A stretch of 64,000 nucleotides of DNA, taken from NCBI GenBank assembly GCA_018136815.1, contig CM030940.1:4662454-4726453 (forward strand), read 5' to 3'. Below the pieces are notes generated by a model. The model saw only the letters and a program-made list of their open reading frames with translations. It was not told the DNA's origin and did not search any database. A program made the translations under genes and the position numbers. This document shows positions 41,700-51,239 of this stretch, in pieces (within the stretch, counting starts at the first letter, position 1; each line of letters begins with the position of its first letter). Source of the stretch: Isochrysis galbana (lineage: Eukaryota > Haptophyta > Isochrysidales > Isochrysidaceae).

Positions 41700-42512
41700 G
41701 GGGGGAGGGAGATTTTTGGATGCGTGCTATACTTTTAGCACGCCCCGTCTCCCACCTCTCCTTAGTGCTCGGCAACTCGCAACTCCAGATCTCTAGATTC
41801 CCTCGCGTGGAAATTAACCCCGCGTTCCGCGTTCCGAGAGCTCTCTTCATTCCTCTCTCGCCCGTCTCGCTCCTCGTTCTTTCGGCAGTTCTCCCCCGAT
41901 TACTAGTGTAGATGGTCCGTTTGTGTGTTAGTCTTTTGACAAAAGTTTTGTGTCGTCGTTCTCTGTTTTTCCGCTGTTCCGTCCGCCCTTCGTGATCTGC
42001 GCCGGGCCTGCTGCCTCCATCATCTCTGCCCTTGTCCCTTATTGTCGCTCGTCGGATACTCGGGAGAGGTCCACGCCGGGCCTGACACCCCTCCCTCGTC
42101 TCATCCCGTCCCGGTTCCGCCCACGCTTAGCTCTTACTTAGCTCCAACCGTCTCTGCATGTCTCCATCAAGTCATACACATGCGTCCATTCCCACCCTTT
42201 GCACACGCACACCACACCGCGCAGGCTATGCGCCGCCGGGGGGCCGCAGGGGGCATGCCGAGACACGATGCGATGGCCCAATCATCCACAGATGGGATCG
42301 TCTAGGCAGGGGTTTTCACGAAAATGGGTGAAAATCGGAAGCACCTGTTTCGGTGCTTAGCTATATGTCGAATTCAACGTGGAAAAGTGAAAAAGGGAAG
42401 GTGGCCAACGAGCCGATTTTACCGTGCTCCCGACCTCTGTCCCCCCCCGCCCCCCGCCCCCCGCGCCGCCGAGGGGGGGAGAGAGGGGGGGGCGGGGGGG
42501 GGAAGCAACGCC
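41700..42512. other. Intergenic before the gap
   Basis: No supported gene. At 42333-42357, GAAGCACCTGTTTCGGTGCT repeats the subterminal palindrome of the TTAA element at 47392. Poly-C and poly-G lead into the gap. Confidence 0.5.
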
Positions 42513-42612
42513 NNNNNNNNNNNNNNNNNNNNNNNNNNNNNNNNNNNNNNNNNNNNNNNNNNNNNNNNNNNNNNNNNNNNNNNNNNNNNNNNNNNNNNNN
42601 NNNNNNNNNNNN
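42513..42612. other. Assembly gap, 100 N
   Basis: Exactly 100 N, a conventional unknown-size spacer, flanked by G-rich and C-rich runs that probably broke the assembly. Confidence 0.99.
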
Positions 42613-42629
42613 AGGAGCAAGGCTTGTGG

Positions 42630-42860
42630 GGGAAGAGGAGAGTGAAGCGGGGTGTAGATGTCTGGGAGGAAGACTCTGGATGTTCGCCAGATGCGTGTGC
42701 ACGCCGTGCGCATGATGAGTGGCAATCACATGCGCGGGGATCCCGTGCGTGGAAAGTTTCGTCCAAGCGCACGCCGTGAACCCCCCCCCCCCACGGGGAC
42801 TCCGTGCGTGCGCATGGAAGTTTCCACACGCCGTCACCGATGTGCGGTTTCGTCAGGCGC
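42630..42860. repeat. Fragment related to the 4.4-5.1 kb acidic-gene duplication
   Basis: 'GCATGATGAGTGGCAATC' with the preceding GCACGCCGTG occurs here (about 42700-42728) and at 5010-5037. 'GAAGAGGAGAGTGAAGC' also occurs at both loci, so a third piece of that duplicated sequence lies beside the gap. Confidence 0.7.
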
Positions 42861-43290
42861 ACGATACTGCACACGCGGCGTCTCCGCGGGCGGGCCGTGC
42901 AGCCGGCTGCAGGCGTTCAAAAAAACAAGCACACGCTCTTCGAATTTCGAGACGAAAATCGGCGAACCAGGATCTGAGCCCAGGGAGAATCCGAATCTGC
43001 ACGCCTTGAGTGACCAAGACGAACATAGAAGACGATATATAACGACGAAGGCACGTACCCATGCCGAAATATTCATGCCAGGAGGCCTGAATACAACACA
43101 TTCTCTAGGGTTTTATGCGCGCCTTTAAACGTGTATTCTTGTGGTATCGGGTACGCCGGTACGCCATCTCAGCCGGACCGTGGACCGTCGTACGCTCGGC
43201 CCCACTTCAATGGAGTGTATAGGTCGTCTCATGACGGCTGCGGGTTGGCCCTCTCATGGATATGGGGCTCTCCCATAACGTTAAGCTTGA
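42861..43290. other. Intergenic, no supported gene
   Basis: Moderate GC. Short frames only. Confidence 0.4.
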
Positions 43291-44074
43291 CTACGTGATA
43301 GTCACCACTTCGGCGCAGATAGTAACGATGGACGATGGTCCTTGTCCACTAGAATGTCTCCTAGCATCATACGAGTCCGGGTCTTCTTGGGGGGCTAACT
43401 CATGTTCCCCCGGAGCGGGGGGAGGAGTTACCACTTTCTCTCTAAGAAGGTCCATGTATTCGTGGGTGACTTCTGCTATTCTCGCTCTAGATCTAGACCA
43501 TTCGGCTGTCTTCTCCCATGACTTCAGAAATAGACCTATCGAGATGTAGTTGCCTCTATGGCGTATCCAACGTTCTCCTTCCGGCAGGTAAGCCGCGCAT
43601 TCCTCCGTGGTGTATATATCTCCCGTGTCCGGGTTAATCGTATTATGCACAACAACCGTTTGTAAAGACTCCCACTTAGCTAGCCCTATGTGAGTGATGT
43701 AATGCCGGAGCTTTATGGAAACAATTATACCATATCGGGGATCCACGGTCCACGGGTCCCTTCCCGCGTGCTGGTTTCCCTAAGGATCCTAATCGCCGTC
43801 TGAAATTATCGAGCGCTTGCTTCCAAAAGGCCGGTAGCGTGTTATTCCCACGAATGCTAGCCCAGAGGCTCCGCGCGTCGACTTTCGAAAAGACTGCCGC
43901 TCTCCCCAATGGGGTGCGACTGAACCACCGGTCCAGGGCGGTCTTCCAGTCCGCCGAGGACGGGTTTAAGTAGCGAACTATCGAACTATCCATATCGCTT
44001 GAAGTGCACGCGTATGTTCGGCCATAGGGAGCAACCCGATCCCCAGAAGGGGTTGGTGCTGGCTGTTGTGCCAT
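43291..44074 (-). pseudogene. LINE-type retrotransposon ORF2 C-terminal remnant
   Basis: Two overlapping minus frames join across a frameshift near 43720. The first has 'TLPAFWKQALDNFRR' and 'GSPIWYN', the usual 'LPxFWxxxLxxxxxL ... PLWYN' landmarks downstream of reverse transcriptase in non-LTR elements. The second continues 'IKLRHYITHIGLAKWESLQT' and 'EECAAYLPEGERWIRHRGNY'. Reverse transcriptase itself is not present. A piece carrying the following zinc-knuckle region lies separately at about 55400. Confidence 0.45.
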
Positions 44075-44129
44075 GGGTCCAGCCGCTTCGGCGTACGATT
44101 TCTGAGTGGTGTTCTTTTAGGGGTTGGAG

Positions 44130-44350
44130 GCCGAAAAAAAAACATCTGAAGATTCAGGCTACTACCGCTAGCTATAAAGGACCACGCACTCACGGTACCG
44201 ACTCATGGCATCGCATACCCCAGAACACTCACTCCCTTTACACTTTACACTACCCCCTTCATTCCTTTGTCTTTGGTATCGGGGGGGGGGGCCGCGTGCA
44301 CTACGACGGGCCAAGCGCAAGGGGTGGGCTGGGGCAGACCTGTTGTTGGG
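44130..44350 (+). repeat. Family C repeat
   Basis: Begins with an A-run and 'CATCTGAAGATTCAGGCTAC', continues through CTCACTCCCTTTACACT to 'CATTCCTTTGTCTTTGGTAT'. Related copies at 53668-53845 and, inverted, 56135-56302. Confidence 0.7.
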
Positions 44351-44584
44351 TGTTCCTGTGGCAGACAAGCGTAAACGCCCTTTGAAACCATCTTATCGTG
44401 TCCTCGGGGGGTCTCGGCCCCCGCCCTGCGGCCCTTCTTCGTCTGCTGCCGCTCTTTCGCGGTGTCTGTCCGCCGCGCGGGGTGTCAACCCGTTAGTATA
44501 TCGCAAACGGGCGGTTATCTTACCTATTTGCGGGCCAGATCACGTCGTTTTTTTGTCGTTCATTTTCCGTCGTTCTCTTCGCTC

Positions 44585-44968
44585 TCCTGCGGGCGTGTGT
44601 CGCATGCGCCCCCCAGAGGGCCAGCTGGGGCAGCTCAGGGGGCAGTGGAGGCTCCTGGGGCAGTGCCCCTGGCCTCTCCTGCCTCTCCCTCGCTCGCCTC
44701 GCTGGCCCTGGGTGCCCTCCTGGCGGCCCTGTTGGTTTGTGGCTCAGTGGTGGGGGGGGTGGGTCAGTACGATCAGGGGCCAGTTCAGGCGAATGCGTGC
44801 GGCTCGCGGCGCGCGCTCGGCGAGAGTCTGGGCAGATTTGATGTCAGCTCAGCCCCTGCCAGCAGGCAGGGGCTGAGGTTGGTTGTGCAGGCCCACCCAA
44901 GGGGGTGTCTGCGATGGAGAGAGGGGGGCGCGAGGCCCCCATTGGCCTCCTTCCTACTTATAAGAGTA
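44585..44968 (+). repeat. Family B repeat, long copy
   Basis: Runs through 'CAGCTCAGGGGGCAGTGGAG', the 'GGCAGGGGCTGAGGTTGG' block and the GATGGAGAGAGGGGGGCG block, ending near ACTTATAAGAGTAGTT. Confidence 0.75.
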
Positions 44969-46228
44969 GTTGAGGGGTTGGAGGCCGAAAAGGCCCCCAG
45001 GATTGATTGTTGTGTGAAGTGCCCGCCCACGAGGGGTGCACTGGTGGTAGGAGTTGCCTCCATGGGGGTGGCAGCAGTGCTGCCACCCACCATGGGGAGT
45101 CCTTGTTGGGGTGGCAAGGCGGCAGTAGCAGGCGGCAGGGCCAGAGGCTGGCCTTGTTGTTCTGCAGGGAACAGGACTCTGCCTGTTCCTTGCTTCTGGT
45201 GGTGTTGGGGAGGTGAGGGCGGGAGGATCATGTCGACGTAACTGTAACTGTCCGTGAGGGGGACAGCCTGCGAGCGCTTCGGCTCCGGCGGCTTGAGGCG
45301 GCCCCGGTGGGGCGTCGTGGCGGCGGGGGGCTGGGAGGTGGGAGCGGTCGGCGCGCGCTCCATCGCTGAAACTATAACAATAGTTTTTGAGAGAATTATA
45401 ACGATAATACCGAACGACGAAGAGAGAAGAGAAGCCTAACGAGTGTCGATTCGCAAATGCGACAGAAGGGGGGGCGAGGGCGATGTCGAGCCAGAATCCG
45501 GGACTGAAGAGAACAGATAGTAGCATAGCGGGCATCTTCAAGAATGTGTGTTTTTTAGACATCCCTTTCCCTTAATTAGCGCAGCCGGCAAGGGCAAGGG
45601 AGCTGTCGAGCCGAAACCGAAAGCAAATCGCAGCCGGAAGGCGGGATGAGCGGAGCTCCCTCAATCAATGAGGGAGGTCCAAAGCTGCGCAAGCGGCGAG
45701 AGATAAAGACGTTTTCTACGATCCAGAGTTTGAGAAAAAGAAACAAAAAAACTTGGCAACATCAACACCACACAACAACACCAGCAACCGCAACATATGA
45801 ACAAACATGTATCCGCGACGGGGCGCGGCACACTCCACAGCCACAGACGGCTTCATTAGAGCGATCCGCGTAGCCATGGGACCACGGCACACCAAACAGA
45901 TAAACTACTGCTGATAGCCGGGCCAGAAGTGAAAAAGGCGACATCGAGAAGGCTGACAAAAGAACGAAAAGTGTACATTAGACACTCAAGCACACGTGTG
46001 AAATGATGTCTCAGGCTCGAACAAAGGCACCATGAGGAGACGAGCACGGCGATTTGGCTCATGCGTATCGAGAGATCCGTGTCCTCTATGCACGCGACCC
46101 GCGTCTGCACGCGCCCTACAGGAAGAGCGGCACGCAAGGCCTAGGTGGCGTGCAAGGCCAAGTGGCCGCCGCTCAGTGTATGCGGCCGAGCACGCGATCC
46201 CAGTCACACGGCAGGAAGCGGCGAATTG
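44969..46228. other. Intergenic, no supported gene
   Basis: Overlapping open frames on both strands near 44954-45562 have no recognisable domain. The second half is AT-richer and non-coding in appearance. Confidence 0.4.
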
Positions 46229-46687
46229 TTATGCGGTCAAGATCATGTCCCGTTCATCATTCGGCGGCGTCGACCAGCGGATGTGGCGCGGTGCGAGGCA
46301 GGCCAGGCTGTCGAGCTTCCAGGCACGTTTGCGTATCCCCCGGATGGTGAACGGGGGCTCGCCCGCCTCCCGGATGCGCGGGGGGCCACGGCGGGCGGCG
46401 GGAGAGGCGGGTGGCGAATGGGAAGAGAACACGGTGGGGTCTTCGTCGAAGTCGACGCACGACAGGGACATAGCCAGTGGAGAAGAGCTCCACGAGTCGA
46501 AGGGGCTGGCAGAGGCAGCGGAAGCGAGGACAGCCTGGCTCTCCTCTTCGGCGTGCGCGAGGTAGCGGACCCGGTGCGGGCGGAGCGGCGCGCGGCAGAG
46601 GGCATTCCTCGCATGGCTGGCCGACGTGCCAGCGTACGACGGCGAGGCGGGCGGCGTGAGCAGCAGAGGCGGCTCGTCCAGTCGCAT
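46229..46687 (-). CDS. Possible 152-residue unassigned protein
   Basis: From the first ATG ('MRLDEPPLLLTPPASPSYAG') the frame runs to a stop at 46229. The part 'SLSCVDFDEDPTVFSSHSPP' and the ending 'PPFTIRGIRKRAWKLDSLA' read like protein, with Ser/Pro-rich phosphorylation-like sequence and a basic patch. The plus strand is also open here, so strand choice rests on residue composition only. No family is recognised. Confidence 0.3.
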   Translation of the reverse strand: MRLDEPPLLLTPPASPSYAGTSASHARNALCRAPLRPHRVRYLAHAEEESQAVLASAASASPFDSWSSSPLAMSLSCVDFDEDPTVFSSHSPPASPAARRGPPRIREAGEPPFTIRGIRKRAWKLDSLACLAPRHIRWSTPPNDERDMILTA

Positions 46688-47391
46688 TCCAAGCGGAGCT
46701 TCTCCCTCCCTTCCCCTCGCCTCGCTGAGCCTCTCGTTCCTTCTTCTCCCCTCGGTCGAGTTCCCCCGCCCCACAACCGCCGGGGGGAGAGGCGTCGGAG
46801 ATTCGTGTGCTCGCGGGAGATCTGGCCCGAGCGCCGGCGCTCCCCGCGCGGGGGGGAAAAAGAGGAAGGACACTTCTCAAGATTCGGCCAGATCATGTAG
46901 AGGCCGTTTGGGGGGCGGGGGGGGGGCGAGGGACTTCGAAAATCTACGTGAACCCTCCTCTCCTTCTTCTTCTCTAAGGTTGAGGGCGAAGGGCGAAGGC
47001 TGCACCTCGGGCGGAGGCACACGCCCCTTCGTCAAGTACAAAAGGCTAACTAACGGGGGGCATGGGAGGGAAGAAGAAGGCCTTTTCAGGGGAGAGGGCC
47101 ATGCATGGGGGAGCGCGCGCGGGGAGGGGGAGGGGGGGGGAGGGGGGGGGAGGGTATCTTTTCTCCTTTGTGGCTCGCAGGGAGGTGTGTCCGTCGTCGG
47201 GCCGACGCACCGCCCACTCGGAGTCGAATCACTCGACCAAATGGCTCTCATCCAATGTAAAACGGCACCGTTTTGAGGATGGTGTCGGCGCTGCACGCTG
47301 GCCGGGTCGCGAGAATCACAGGTGAAGGGAGCCAGCCGATGAAAGGGAATCCTCTGCGGGGTGTGGGATGCGATAGCTTTCGGGGGCAGGA
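46688..47391. other. Intergenic, GC-rich
   Basis: G-rich tracts near 46915 and 47125. One palindrome-array-like copy (CGATAGCTTTCGGGGG) lies at about 47371, immediately before the TTAA element. No gene is supported. Confidence 0.4.
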
Positions 47392-48544
47392 TTAACTCCT
47401 TACTGCCGGGGCGAAGCACCTAAACAGGTGCTTCTCCACAGCGGTTTTACACGAGGGCTTCGGGGGGAAGGGGCGTCCACAAGAAATATTGGACTCAAAA
47501 CCCGATGAAAAGGCGACGTAATTTTTTGCTGTCGAGGCGTCCCCCCCCCCCCCCCCGCCCCCCCCGCCCCCCGCCCCGCCCCGCGGCCCCGCGCGCGCGA
47601 TGGCGCACTGGGGGAGTGGGGAGGGGAGTATGACTGCGACTTGGACGACCAAGAGCGGGTGCAGCTCCCGTCCGACGACGAGGCGGACTGCCTCCTCACG
47701 GCCGCCGACTCGGACGACGAATCGAGTTCTGAGGAGAATGGGTCGGCGAGTGAGGGGGGCGAGGAGGCAGGCGACGAGGGCGCTGCTAGCGAAGGAGACG
47801 ATGGCGGCGAGGCAGACGAAGGGCTGCAGCAGGAAGGGGGGTTGCATCCTGAATGCGACGACGTTGAGGGAGAGGAGACAGCTCATCCCCCCCCGGTGGT
47901 GCCTGCAGAGGTGTTGCACCGCGCCATGGCCATGGAGGACATGAGAGCTTGTGAAGTGGCCAAGATGAAGAAGACCGACCTGCAATTCCACCTGCGTGCA
48001 CGAGGGCTGGCAGCACCCCACGGTCGAAGCAAGGCCGAGCACGCGTCGGCCTTGTGCGTGGCTTTGGACGAGTGCGTGCCCGTCGATGTGTCCTTTCTCC
48101 TCAAGAACATGCTCCCTGAGGCAGGAGGGGGAGGTGCGAGCGGGTCGCGAGAAGGAGCACTGGTCGGAGGGCGGCGCCGCGCGACGCAGGCGGACAAGAA
48201 GAAGAAGAAGGGGGGGGGGGCGCGACACGACGGCGAGTAATAGTGCCTGTACTGGTGTCTTTGCATCCTTACAGCTTGGACACCCCTGCTCTTTCCTTTA
48301 CGTAACCACGTGATTTTCATAATAAAGCGAAGCACCCAAATAGATGCTTCACTTTTTAACCTGTTTTCGTCACAAAACCTGCCTAGATCTTCCTATATTT
48401 AGGTAGTTGAGCCATAGCAGTGTGTCCGGGCAAGCCCCCTGTGCCATACCGGCGGCTCGTCGCCCGCGGGTGAAGCTGCCAAGAGAACAACTAAAAAAAA
48501 CGAGGCGAAGCACCTGTTTAGGTGCTCCGGCAGTAAGGAGTTAA
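47392..48544. mobile_element. piggyBac-like TTAA element, 1.15 kb
   Basis: TTAA at 47392-47395 and 48541-48544. Inside each, the terminal inverted repeat CTTACTGCCGG is preceded by CTC, giving CTCCTTACTGCCGG. A subterminal AGCACCTAAACAGGTGCT palindrome follows on both sides, offset by five bases. Another palindrome of the same type (GAAGCACCCAAATAGATGCT) lies at about 48327. TTAA duplication is the hallmark of piggyBac transposition. The interior encodes one acidic ORF but no DDE catalytic domain, so the copy appears non-autonomous or internally deleted. Confidence 0.75.
47641..48240 (+). CDS. Acidic ORF with SAP-like motif inside the TTAA element
   Basis: About 199 residues, with the frame open further upstream into poly-C ('DGALGEWGGEYDCDLDD'), so the true start is hidden. 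The N-terminal half is very acidic ('SDDEADCLLTAADSDDESS'). The centre, 'MKKTDLQFHLRARGLAAPHG' plus 'RSKAEHASALCVAL', fits a SAP-type helix-loop-helix DNA-binding motif. The end is Lys-rich ('DKKKKKGGG'). Acidic N-termini occur in piggyBac transposases, so this may be the remaining N-terminal part, or an accessory DNA-binding protein. The listed TTG is not a real start. Confidence 0.45.
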   Translation: MDDQERVQLPSDDEADCLLTAADSDDESSSEENGSASEGGEEAGDEGAASEGDDGGEADEGLQQEGGLHPECDDVEGEETAHPPPVVPAEVLHRAMAMEDMRACEVAKMKKTDLQFHLRARGLAAPHGRSKAEHASALCVALDECVPVDVSFLLKNMLPEAGGGGASGSREGALVGGRRRATQADKKKKKGGGARHDGE

Positions 48545-49864
48545 AAAACGTTTTCCTCTCTGCACCTGCGGCTCTGGGGGGGTCTCTCGACTTGCTCCCC
48601 CGCTCGCGATTTCTACCCTAACCCCTTCCCCGGCCTTCTGCCGTGCGGCGACTCCCCTCCCCATCGGCGTGTTATTCGACCTAAAAATAGACTGTAAACG
48701 AAATGAAGGGAGGTTTTTTTTTACCTTGCTCTTTCAGCCCCTCCACCGCCGCGGAGCCCCCTCCGGTACAACAAAGCCCGTTTTTCCTCCATTTTCCCTT
48801 GTGTCCTCATGGAGATGTCCGACGCACAAGCCACAGGAGACAGGAGAGGGGGAGGGGCGCTCGTCATAGGGCGGTCAAACAAGGCTTTTAACTTCTAAGC
48901 CCCCGAGTTCCCGAGTCTATACCCCGAGTCAACGAGTCAATACAAGTCAAGCACGCGCCTGAGCCACCCCTAGTCGCCTGCCACCACCTCCCACAAGCCT
49001 CCTTTCGCACTTCCTCGCCCACCGTGCTCCGTGCGTGCGTCGTGCGTCGTGCGTCGATCACCATGCCCGTAGTCACCCCCGAGGAAAGCTCCATGAGCTC
49101 CCCACAAGAACCGCGTCCGCGTCAAGATTACCCGAAAGGAGGAAACCTGGAATCTAGACCTGACAAACAGGCTAGAAGGAACGAAACGAGAACTCGAATT
49201 CTAGGTCGCTAGGGACGAACCCTACCAACCTAGATGTACCTGAGCTTCACCGTGTGGCCGCACGGCGAAGGACCTGGAAACAAGAGCCTGGAAATCGCAT
49301 CATCTAGGATGAATGCGACACCTAGACCCCCCCTTCGGCCCCCACAATGAAACGTAACCAAAAAAAGACATGTCAACCTCCCACAACGTGGTGCTAGTTC
49401 GCTGACGTCGAGGCAGCGGAACGCTTCCTGCGCCCCCCCCATGGCGCCCTCACGCCTTGTTCGCGCCACATAGTCTCGCGCGCTTGCCCGCTTTCGCCCT
49501 CCACCTCTTTTTTTCTTCTGCCGGGCTATAGATAGATTGGGCTACCGTTAAAATCCGCAGTGTCATTCTTGAGTTCAGCAATGCAAGCTAACACCGCGTT
49601 GGCCTTCAATACTAGTCCGGTCACTCACTCATTTTAACCACTATTTTCCACCTCCCCTGGGTGTCCAAGGATTCCTTAGGCCCCCCCCCTACCTGCCCCG
49701 CCAGCCGCCTCCCCCCTCCGAACGACCCCCTCCCGCCCCACGAAGGGCAATGTGTTGTATTCCTGCCCATCTGAAGGCTGTAGGCATGAATATTCGTGTA
49801 ATAATAATAAATAAATAATACTCCATCGGGGGGGTTGCAAATCCCCCCCTCTCCCTCTCTCCAT
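48545..49864. other. Intergenic; GGGCGGTC-family left tip at 48867
   Basis: TA at 48867-48868, then 'GGGCGGTCAAACAAGGC' and TTTTAACTTCTAAG, is a left tip with no matched right tip in view. A small frame from 49063 is not convincing. Otherwise no gene. Confidence 0.5.
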
Positions 49865-50293
49865 TCTCCTCCACCCCTCTCCCTGCGGCGCGTCGCCATG
49901 CGGCGCGCCACGGCCTGCTCTCAGAGGGCCTTTGGGGGCTCCCACAGGGCCAGCAAGGGCAGCTCAGGGGGCAGTGGAGGCTGGGGCTCAGCCCCTGGCC
50001 CCCCCTGCCTCTCCCACGCTTGCCACGCTGGCCATTGGGGCCTCCCTGCGGTCTCTGTATGCCTGGCGACCAGGGGAGGGGGGGAGTCAGCTCGAGGGCA
50101 GGCCCATGCTGGGCGTGGGAGTGCGAATCACGGCCCGCGCCCACTAGGGGTCTGGGCCAGTGTGATGATTGCCCAGCCCCTGCCAAAGGGCAGGGGCTGA
50201 GGTTGATTGTACGGGCCCACCCCGGGGGGTGTCCGCGATGGAGAGAGGGGGGCGCGAGGCCCCCATTGACCCCCACTTATAAAAGTAGGTTCT
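49865..50293 (+). repeat. Family B repeat, long copy
   Basis: Same blocks as 44585-44968: 'CAGCTCAGGGGGCAGTGGAG', AGGGGCTGAGGTTG, GATGGAGAGAGGGGGGCG, ending ACTTATAAAAGTAGGTT. Confidence 0.8.
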
Positions 50294-50549
50294 CCCTGCA
50301 GACCAGCAGAGCCAGTCCCTGGCTCTGCCGCCTGCCTCCACCGGTCTACTAAATTTGAGAAGTAGGAGTACACGACTAATACATACACAATCCTTGCTTC
50401 CCGTCAGCATCGTGAGAGTCGGATGCGTTGGGTGAAGATGATGCGGAGCTACAAGGAGAAGGTGAGAAGATTCGAGGGCCTCCTATACTTGGTTCACATA
50501 CCCTTGCACATCTAACCTCTCACTCCGTTTCCCTCTCTCCCTCGACCTC

Positions 50550-50852
<303 letters not shown>

Positions 50853-51239
50853 AGGCCAGCAACTTCCCCCCGTCCCTTTCTTCCTTCTCTCTCTCCCTCT
50901 CTCTCCCTGCCTCTATCTCTCCGCGGAGTTCCTCTCACCCGCTGCCCCACACTCAATCACTCACATACACATATTCATACTAACATCAATACACATACCT
51001 ACTCTCCACCTTTCTCCCTTCCTCCCCCCCTCTCTTTCCCTCTCTCTCTCTCTACTGCTTGGCGGCCGGGTGGACTGCTGGGCCCTTCCTTCTCTCTCGC
51101 TCCTTCCACAACTCCCTTCCTCCCCTCCACACGCAAACATACGTAGACACACCCTTTACATCTCTTCCTTCCCTTAGCCCCCCCCCCTGTCTGCCTTTGT
51201 CTTTCCCCCCCGCCGCTTCCTTCCCTCCTCATTTCGCCG
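50853..51239. promoter_or_regulatory. CT-rich leader/promoter of the MscS-like gene
   Basis: Pyrimidine-rich sequence directly before the ATG, with no TATA box. Similar leaders precede 33541 and 57598. Confidence 0.35.

Noticed and set aside
42357-42874. ORFs crossing the N gap
   Set aside because: Codons inside 42513-42612 are unknown, so the frames have no support.
47392-48228. 278-residue minus-strand ORF in the TTAA element
   Set aside because: Leu/Arg/Pro-rich antisense; the plus frame has a better acidic/SAP-like composition.
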